A stretch of DNA of 47,924 nucleotides from NCBI GenBank assembly GCA_032718475.1, contig JAUCBJ010008756.1, positions 1 through 47,924 on the forward strand. Reading direction: 5' to 3'. Source of the DNA: Nemertoderma westbladi (Eukaryota > Xenacoelomorpha > Nemertodermatida > Nemertodermatidae). The position numbers and the translations under genes are program-made. Positions 41,211 to 47,924 of the stretch are shown here, piece after piece; position 1 is the first letter of the stretch, and each line of letters starts with the position of its first letter. The notes below the pieces were generated by a model. That model ran no database searches. It had not been told where the DNA came from and saw only the letters and a list, made by a program, of their open reading frames with translations.

Positions 41211-41517
41211 CAAACCTATGCTATGGTTTGGTTAGTAAGACCTATAATGTAAATACATTGATAATACTTTTATCTTCTAATAATCCGAAGTCCATTTTAA
41301 ATTTCATATTTAATCAGACGCAATTAATATTCATCCCTCTCCAAGGGAAAAGCAGCATTTAGTAAATTACAGTGCGTAACATAACTATTATTTCTTAAGA
41401 CTAGTTAGTAAGTTGCATTGAGCGATTAGGTTCATACATATAATCGCACAATATTGTACGTGTACCCAACACAAACACTAAACTCACTGTGTTACTTTGT
41501 TGGCAATACGAAATATA
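41211..41517. other. Flank with no gene seen
   Basis: AT-rich sequence between SINE and minisatellite, including a short inverted TTGGTTAG/CTAACCAA pair near 41210-41235. Confidence 0.3.
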
Positions 41518-41697
41518 GTTTGGCAACCAAAATAGCCAGGCCTACACTACTGATAAATAAAGTTTGGCAACCAAAGTAGCCAGGCCTACACTACTGATAT
41601 ATAAAGTTTGGCAACCAAAGTAGCCAGGCCTACACTACTGATATATAAAGTTTGGCAACCAAAGTAACCAGGCCTACACTACTGATAAATAAATAAA
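41518..41697 (+). repeat. 44-bp minisatellite, four units
   Basis: Units GTTTGGCAACCAAAGTAGCC followed by AGGCCTACACTACTGATATATAAA start at 41518, 41562, 41606 and 41650. About 290 bp upstream of the CYP start codon. Confidence 0.95.
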
Positions 41698-41933
41698 GTT
41701 TATTTCATTGCACAACGTTGATCTTATCAATATTATCAATATTATAATCTCCAATATCTGAATTAGCTAAAATAACTTAAGCCTATATGTCAACCGAATG
41801 TTTTATATTGTCGTCTGTATCTAATTTTTGTAAGAGTTTCATTATTAATATAATAAGCTTGTAGATATATACTGTAATATAGTTTACTCCATTTTATATT
41901 TACATATTACCATAGTTACCATTGTGTGCCACT

Positions 41934-41949
41934 GTTTTTCTCTACTTAG
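41934..41949 (+). promoter_or_regulatory. Possible splice acceptor in the CYP 5' UTR
   Basis: TGTTTTTCTCTACTTAG, a pyrimidine tract ending in AG 35 bases before the ATG. It could serve a 5' UTR intron or spliced-leader trans-splicing; sequence alone does not decide. Confidence 0.35.
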
Positions 41950-41984
41950 AATCATTAATATAAAAACAACTATCAAAAATAGCT

Positions 41985-43415
41985 ATGTACTCATTATTTA
42001 TATTTATATCAGCACTATTATGCGCCATTGTTTTTCTCTACTCAAGAGGTTATAAAGATAATCGCCCTCCCTCCATACAACTCCTTTCTTTTATATTAAA
42101 ACTCAGAAGGATTAAAGATTGGCCTGGGGAGGAATTAAACCGTATGTGTGAAACTCTACATTCTGATATAATTCGAGTTCCAATTTTTGGAACAAACATT
42201 ATAATTTTGAATTCATATAAATTGATGAAACACGTGTTTTTAGAACGTAGAAGAGAGTTCTCCTATCGCCCTACTTCAATCGCCCAAAATAGAGGAATTG
42301 GTAATACCAATGGTTCTGTTTGGCATCATCAAAGGAAAATGTTTACATCTTACATGAGGCGAGAGTTTGATATCTCTGGTAGAAAGATTGAGAACAGTAT
42401 TACACAAGAAGCTATCCATTTGTGCCAATATATCAAAACATTAAATGGCGAACCATTCACTCTGTTTGAACAAATTCAAAAGGCACCTTCCAATGTAATC
42501 AACTCCATCATGTTCCTTGAAAGATTCCAATACGACGACCCAAAATTTATTAATCTTCTTAAACAAAGCACCCGCTTCCTTAAATCCTTCTTCTTTGGTT
42601 TTTTCCTTCCGGAATTTGTGAAAAGATTTCTCATGCCCAGCAAAACGAGTTTATATAAAATTCGTCGCAAAATGAATGATAGCTTTATCGAAATCGTAAA
42701 TGAGCAGCGCCCAGATATCAACTACAACGAACCACCGAGACACTTTATCGACGCTTACCTTATGGAACGTAAAAAATGGCAAGATTTGGGAAACAAGATG
42801 AATGAAACTTTCTATGATGATGAGAATTTAGCATCAACACTTCGCAGTATTTTCATTGCTGGTAGCCACACAACAACAGTGACAATGAGTGTATTTCTAA
42901 GAAACATGACGATTCATCCTGATGTACAGGATAAGCTACATGCACTTTTTGACGAAGAGGTTGGAAGAGATAGGCTCCCAACACTGGATGATATTTCTAA
43001 AGTGCCTTTACTAGAGGCCTGCATATTCGAGACATTACGTTTGAGTGCCCTAACAACAGGGATGCCGCATACAGTGATTAAAGAGACAACAATTAACTCC
43101 TATACCATTCAACCGGATGACCTCATCCTAGTAAACCTGTGGTCGATTCATAATGACACCAAAATCTGGAAGAAACCTGCGTAATTTTACCCGGAACATT
43201 TTTTATCCGCTGATAAAACAACTGTTGTAAAGCCTGATTCCTTTCGTGCATTTAGTTTAGGGCCACGTATATGTCCAGGTGAACGTATAGCGATAATGGA
43301 GATGAAATTGATGCTAAGTCATCTTCTGCATCAGTTTGTATGGGTGTGTGACCCTCCAACAGCGAGCTTTCAAACTATTACTGATGTCAAAATAAGAGCG
43401 ATCATTAGAGAGTAG
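41985..43415 (+). pseudogene. CYP2-clan cytochrome P450, single exon with one premature stop
   Basis: Microsomal heme monooxygenase by family. The 476-codon intronless frame has N-terminal anchor FIFISALLCAIVFLYS (5-20), C-helix WHHQR (113-117), I-helix AGSHTT (292-297), ExxR as ETLR (349-352), PEHF near 403, and heme loop FSLGPRICPG with Cys430, closing at TAG 43413. Every hallmark is kept, and only codon 400 is a stop (TAA at 43182, in KPA-stop-FYPEHFL), one base from Glu, Gln or Lys. The proline hinge after the anchor is short (RPPS). Either a recent pseudogene or retrocopy, a segregating null allele, or a base-call error. Substrate unknown. Confidence 0.8.
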
Positions 43416-44044
43416 ATGTTACCACTTACAGATATATACATATCAAGGGATGATAAAAAGTAAACAATGACCTTTTATTAACAGTTAGACTATTCTTATT
43501 TAGTTTAGCTTATTATTAGTTTATTATTATTATAAGTCTTAGTATATTTTTCTAGTCTATTTCTGAATGATTCCAAATAAGACATACTGTCTCCTCTATT
43601 ATATATGAAGGTACCGCTTTGGAAAATGGTTTAATAATATGGTCGAGACATTATTATTTTGATGTTTGTTGTGTTTGTGTTTATGTTTGATGTTTTTTTT
43701 TTTTTATGTTGCCAAATTATACTATCCATCTATCACAGCTATGTATTCCTGTGGTAAGATACGCCTAATAACGCTTTCCGTACCTGGAAAACCTGAGAAA
43801 ATATTACATTGTTGTATTTTTCGGATATGTAGACAATATGTAGATAGTTCGTCGTTATTCATAACATAATAATTTTATACACTGTTCGAATGACAATTCG
43901 TAAGAATAACATATTATATTTATAATAACTGTAAAATTTCCTTATTCCTGTAAGTTATAATTACGTGTCGTCAATAGTGTTCCTATACATCAATTTATAT
44001 TGATATATTTATTTATACCGGGTGTTCCATTTCCATAATGATGA
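43416..44044. other. 3' flank of the CYP gene
   Basis: AT-rich; no clear AATAAA hexamer near the stop and no coding sequence recognised. Confidence 0.35.
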
Positions 44045-44065
44045 CCCCCCCCCCCCCCCCCCCCC
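44045..44065 (+). repeat. Poly-C tract (21 C)
   Basis: Run of 21 C followed by TAT, 10 bp from the MITE end. Confidence 0.95.
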
Positions 44066-44074
44066 TATGGTATA

Positions 44075-45309
44075 CAGACGTTTCGGCCTAGGACGTTTCG
44101 GTCCAGGACGTTTCGGCCCGGACATTTCGGCCCGGACGATTCGGCCCGGACGTTTCGGCCCATGACTGTAACTGAATGAACAGGCTAACTTGTTTGATAT
44201 GATAATAATTATTCATTAAAATTATAATTATTTCACAATCACATACAAACACTTAATAAAATATCTTGCATGAAATGGCTATTTAATTTACTTCTATTTC
44301 AAATTAAAATAAACATTAGGGAAGTGGTGCTCTGGTTCCATAGACAATTGGCCATCAATTATGTTATGCGGCCGAAAAAATGCAAGTCAGAACAAATCTA
44401 TTGGTCTCGAGTGCTAATGAATTGCTAATATACAGTACTACCAAAGTGAATCAATTTCACGAACCATTTAGGGCTTAAATCTCGTCTGATCGATATATTT
44501 TGGAGATACTTCATAAACTTTAAACATTACATGTCTTAATGATCTGTTGAAACAATAACTCTCATCTTCGATGATAGATGATTTTGATTTATACCCATAG
44601 ATAACGACGTATAAATGCTTTTATTAATACATATTTTATTTCACTTCACATCCACTCTGGTCCTTTTAATGCGCATACATTTCATCTAAATTTAAATTTT
44701 ATACCCATATATTTCATCTAAATTTAAATTTAATACGCATATATTTTATTTCATTCCATATGACATCCAGTCTGTCTCATAATTATTAGCAATGCTCATT
44801 TAATGGAATATTTCTAATCTAGTATATTTTTAAGACCAACATTAAAATACAGTAATAATTTTAATTCCGTGTATTGTAATGTACTTTATTTATTGACTCA
44901 CATTTTAAAATACGTATGTTTTTTTTATGGGGGAAACCCCATCATCATAATACTAAAGTTAATTTGTCAGCATATGTTATCTTTGTTTTAAGTTACAGTA
45001 TGGTGTAAATTTATATTAATAAGTAATAATAATAATAATAATAATATTACATTAGTTATTATTTATAAATATAATGTAGAACTTCGATCTTGACGACTGT
45101 CCAACAGGTGTCGGAGCAGTTCCTACTGACAACTCATCTTGTAACGAACGTAACAACTACAAAACAAATATATTGAATAACTTATAATTAATAGCTTATT
45201 TAAGGGAGAAAAGTGAATCTTTGGGCCAAAACGTCCGACATGCAAATCTTGTATTTCATTCATTGGGCCGAAACGTCCTAGGCCAAAACGTCTTAGACCG
45301 AAACGTCTG
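44075..45309. mobile_element. MITE with 14-15-bp terminal repeats (GGACGTTTCGGCCC)
   Basis: Left end CAGACGTTTCGG followed by five more GGACGTTTCGGCCC-like units (44075-44161). Right end has four inverted units (45226-45309) finishing CCGAAACGTCTG. The 1.06-kb interior is AT-rich and non-coding. No convincing target duplication (TATA against TTAC). Same design as the GGACAATTCGGTCCC and GGACAATTGCGACCC elements. Confidence 0.8.
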
Positions 45310-45312
45310 TTA

Positions 45313-46653
45313 CCCGAAAAAATCGTACACACGGAACTAACAGATTACCTTACTAAACAGGCAATCCTCACACCTGATCAATTTGGTTTCAGAAATAAAC
45401 GCTCTACACAGCACGCCTTACTCACCTTACTAGAAAACATCACAGACGCATTAGACAAGGGTGAATACTGTGTCGGAGTGTCTTTGGATTTATCTAAAGC
45501 CTTCGACACAGTTAACCACAAAATACTGATACAGAAACTACAACGCTACGGGATAACTGATACAGCGCTGGTATGGATCACTAGTTACCTTACAGATCGA
45601 GTGCAATATGTTACAGTAGGTACAGCGCAATCAAAGTACTCCACAATTGTAATAGGATTACCACAAGGGTCGCTTCTGAGCCCTTTGTTATTTATAATCT
45701 ACTGTAATGACCTACCCTCAGTATCCAACATTTATAAATTCATTTTGTACGCTGACGATACGAATATGTTTAAATCCAGTGCAGACCTAAACTCACTGAT
45801 TACAGATATTAACAATGAGTTGGATAAACTAACAAAGTGGTTTCAACTGAACCGTCTGTCTCTAAATATAAAAAAATCTAATTTCATTATTTTTCGAACT
45901 CAAAACAAAATGCTAGACTTAAACACACTACCTGCTGTAACAATTAACGGAAATACAATTAAGCGACAAAAAGTTATCAAATTCCTGGGTGTCAACATTG
46001 ATGAACACCTGACTTGGAAAAATCACTGTGACTATCTACGTATCAAAATCAGTCGTAATATTGGCATAATAAATAAAATAAAAAATTTTGTCACATCAAA
46101 AACATTAATAGTATTATACAATACGATGATAGCTCCGTATCTGATGTACTGCAATACTGTGTGGGCAGCAAAATCGTATAAAACCATAAACACCGACACC
46201 AACAGACCTACACACAAACACTACAGACATCGACATAAGCGACGAAAACCAACAGACAAACTCACTACTAATGTTTCAACCTTGCACAAACTGCAACAGA
46301 GAGCCCAGAATATTGTCGTATCAAAAGGCAACACAGACTTCACTCCACTTACAATACGATCTATTTATATAAAACAGATAACAATACTAAGCTACAGCTA
46401 CATACATAAACTATTACCAGCTGACATATTCCCTTCTCTACTCACTCTCATATCAACAACACATGAACACCAAACGCGATCGGCAGCCAATAATAACTAT
46501 ATGGTACCACGCACACGCCTTGAGATTGCTAGACAATCGATCAGAGTGCGCGCACCAGAGGTCTGGAACACCCTGCCTTCTTCTTTACGGAACGCTAATT
46601 CAGTAAATTTATTTAAAAACGCCATAACTAAACTGCTCGCTTCAGAGCAATAA
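45313..46653 (+). CDS. 5'-truncated CR1/L2-like LINE reverse transcriptase
   Basis: An uninterrupted frame of 446 codons entering at PEKIVHTELTDYL, that is, inside RT just after the missing SLLPIxSKIxEK block. It has DQFGFRNKRSTQHALL, SLDLSKAFDTVNH (first catalytic Asp), GLPQGSLLSPLLFIIYCNDL, FILYADDTNMF (YADD), LNRLSLNIKKSNFI, VIKFLGVNIDEHLTW, and the C-terminal TRSAANNNY, VRAPEVWNTLPSSLRN and TKLLASEQ-stop. A His/Lys/Arg-rich loop (HKHYRHRHKRRKP) sits after the thumb. These features match the CR1/L2/Daphne group. No endonuclease domain, so dead on arrival despite the open frame. It abuts the MITE at 45309. Confidence 0.8.
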   Translation, partial: PEKIVHTELTDYLTKQAILTPDQFGFRNKRSTQHALLTLLENITDALDKGEYCVGVSLDLSKAFDTVNHKILIQKLQRYGITDTALVWITSYLTDRVQYVTVGTAQSKYSTIVIGLPQGSLLSPLLFIIYCNDLPSVSNIYKFILYADDTNMFKSSADLNSLITDINNELDKLTKWFQLNRLSLNIKKSNFIIFRTQNKMLDLNTLPAVTINGNTIKRQKVIKFLGVNIDEHLTWKNHCDYLRIKISRNIGIINKIKNFVTSKTLIVLYNTMIAPYLMYCNTVWAAKSYKTINTDTNRPTHKHYRHRHKRRKPTDKLTTNVSTLHKLQQRAQNIVVSKGNTDFTPLTIRSIYIKQITILSYSYIHKLLPADIFPSLLTLISTTHEHQTRSAANNNYMVPRTRLEIARQSIRVRAPEVWNTLPSSLRNANSVNLFKNAITKLLASEQ

Positions 46654-47263
46654 CACTGTGTTTTCTACATGCATTTTATTATTGTTTATGTATTTTCTAT
46701 TTTACATGTACACGCTAAACAAAACTGTTACACTTTCTATTGTTACAAATATATTAGATTACGTACCGTATTGTTAGATAGATGCTTACAATACAGATCA
46801 CTGTATATAGAGTACCGTATTGTTGTTGCATAGATATTATCTTAGTTAGAACTTTGTTTTATATTTCAATTTTAGGTTTGTATCCGAATTCAGTTTTCTA
46901 TTTTCGTTTCCACACCAACTAATTAGATATGTATTGTTTAGAATTATTCCTCTATAATTAAAAGTGCACTTATATAATTATTGCAGTATAATGCAGTATA
47001 ATCATAACTACAGTAGGTTGGTTGTTTTATAGTTGCAATTACTTACGCTTGAATACTATGATACTCGATCGTACAGTAGATTTGTCGGTTATTTGTTTTT
47101 GTAATGCGTTTCTTAGTGCAGCTACAATTGTTGAATGCTAACGGTGGCTGGTGTAATGGGCCTACCCGTCCAACCACCGTCTACATTCTACATTGTATGT
47201 AGAAATGTAGTAAATTGTTCAGAAATAAATAAAAAAAATAAAAAATAAAAAATAAAAAAAAAA
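46654..47263 (+). mobile_element. LINE 3' UTR and A-rich tail
   Basis: 610 bp non-coding, ending in AAATAAATAAAAAAAATAAA and similar A-rich units (47223-47263), the probable 3' terminus of the CR1/L2-like copy. Confidence 0.7.
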
Positions 47264-47639
47264 GTACTGCATGCACTGCTGCATGATTTATAAGCCTATA
47301 AACGAATTTGGCGGTACATTTTAGGCGGTTTATTCAAACAGCCTTAAGACATATTGGCAATGATGTGCAGGACGGTTTGTTCAACACGACAAAGTAGCAT
47401 TTAACAAACAGCTGGAATAAACATGTATGATTTATGTTACACAATAACATGTAAAACAAATGTTAAATAATTACATGATAAAACATGTTACATTTAGGTA
47501 TCATTAAAACGTGATCAACAAATGTTTGATTATAACATGATTGGATATTATGTTATTTAGATGTTAAAATAACATGTTGATTAAAACAAGTTTAGAAAAA
47601 AAACATGTCAACATGATTCAAGCATATAAACAAACGTTT
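47264..47639. repeat. AT-rich stretch dense in ACATGT/AACATG motifs
   Basis: AACATG or its complement occurs about ten times in 47420-47620 in both orientations. No gene seen; may be the end of an unrecognised element. Confidence 0.4.
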
Positions 47640-47712
47640 GGTATAATAGCGTGTAGCGTGTCTGGTTAGCAGGGAGGTTGTCACCACTAGACCATAAGGC
47701 CTGAAGGCTGCT
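47640..47712 (-). mobile_element. tRNA-like head, SINE scrap
   Basis: Minus strand reads GGCCTTATGGTCTAGTGGTG, an A-box-like segment, but no B box follows. Too degenerate for a tRNA gene. Confidence 0.3.
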
Positions 47713-47730
47713 TACAAATGACAATTAGTT

Positions 47731-47802
47731 GCGGTAAATTGCGGTAAATTGCGGTAAGTTGCGGTAAATTGCGGTAAATTGCGGTTAGTTGCGGTAAATA
47801 GC
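47731..47802 (+). repeat. 10-bp tandem repeat (TTGCGGTAAA)
   Basis: About seven units of TTGCGGTAAA with TTGCGGTTAG and TAGCGGT variants. Confidence 0.95.
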
Positions 47803-47924
47803 GGTTTTTAGTAGGACTGTAGGACAGTAGGACCCCATGGTGTAATCAGGGAATACAGTAATAGGCAGATAGGCCTACATACAGTCATACAGCAGTACAG
47901 ACATATGCAGACATGCCTCGTGCC

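Noticed and set aside
41959-41966. TATAAAAA as CYP TATA box
   Set aside because: It lies only 19 bases before the ATG, too close for a transcription start 25-30 bp downstream.

Overview
The window reads as nuclear DNA of an animal, probably a marine invertebrate. The grounds are spliced coding exons with GT/AG borders, a class A GPCR exon, a CYP2-type cytochrome P450, tRNA-derived SINEs, and copia, BEL, Mutator-like, P-like and several LINE families. No phylum can be fixed from sequence alone. Host genes are sparse. I support only two: the 3' part of a GPCR gene (exons at 14263-14456 and, by inference, 34278-34358, separated by an intron of about 19.8 kb) and a single-exon CYP gene or pseudogene (41985-43415). 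Nearly everything else is mobile or tandemly repeated DNA in layers.

Layout. 1-1237: fragment of a P-element-like (THAP-type) transposase. 1729-9927: a Mutator-like (MULE) transposase pseudogene split by two insertions, a P-like element with ~120-bp inverted termini (1856-5910) and a 2.7-kb element (6142-8817) built of ~152-bp units, almost every one carrying a GTTNCCATGGNAAC-type palindrome. 11.1-13.8 kb: a SINE, a perfect-looking hairpin, and a second LINE family interrupted by foldbacks made of 15-bp repeats. 14.3-34.3 kb: the inferred GPCR intron. It holds SINEs, 15-bp-repeat elements, a hAT-like MITE, a four-level nest of transposons (old LINE, copia with LTRs, hairpin element, intact LINE) whose order is fixed by target-site duplications, a 1.08-kb array of a 14-bp repeat and a 1.26-kb array of a 30-bp repeat.

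35.0-36.05 kb: another LINE copy. 36.9-38.4 kb: BEL/Pao gag-protease remnant. 38.4-40.5 kb: remnant of a NeSL-like LINE with a Ulp1-type protease motif and a restriction-like endonuclease end. 41.5-43.4 kb: 44-bp minisatellite and the CYP gene. 44.1-45.3 kb: MITE with 14-15-bp terminal repeats. 45.3-47.26 kb: 5'-truncated CR1/L2-like LINE with an open reverse transcriptase frame and an A-rich tail.

The only element that looks complete is the minus-strand LINE at 22720-26490: one 1105-codon frame with all endonuclease and RT catalytic residues, 13-bp target duplication and (TAG)n tail. The genes do not form a pathway; the window is mainly a record of successive insertions into one GPCR locus and its flanks.
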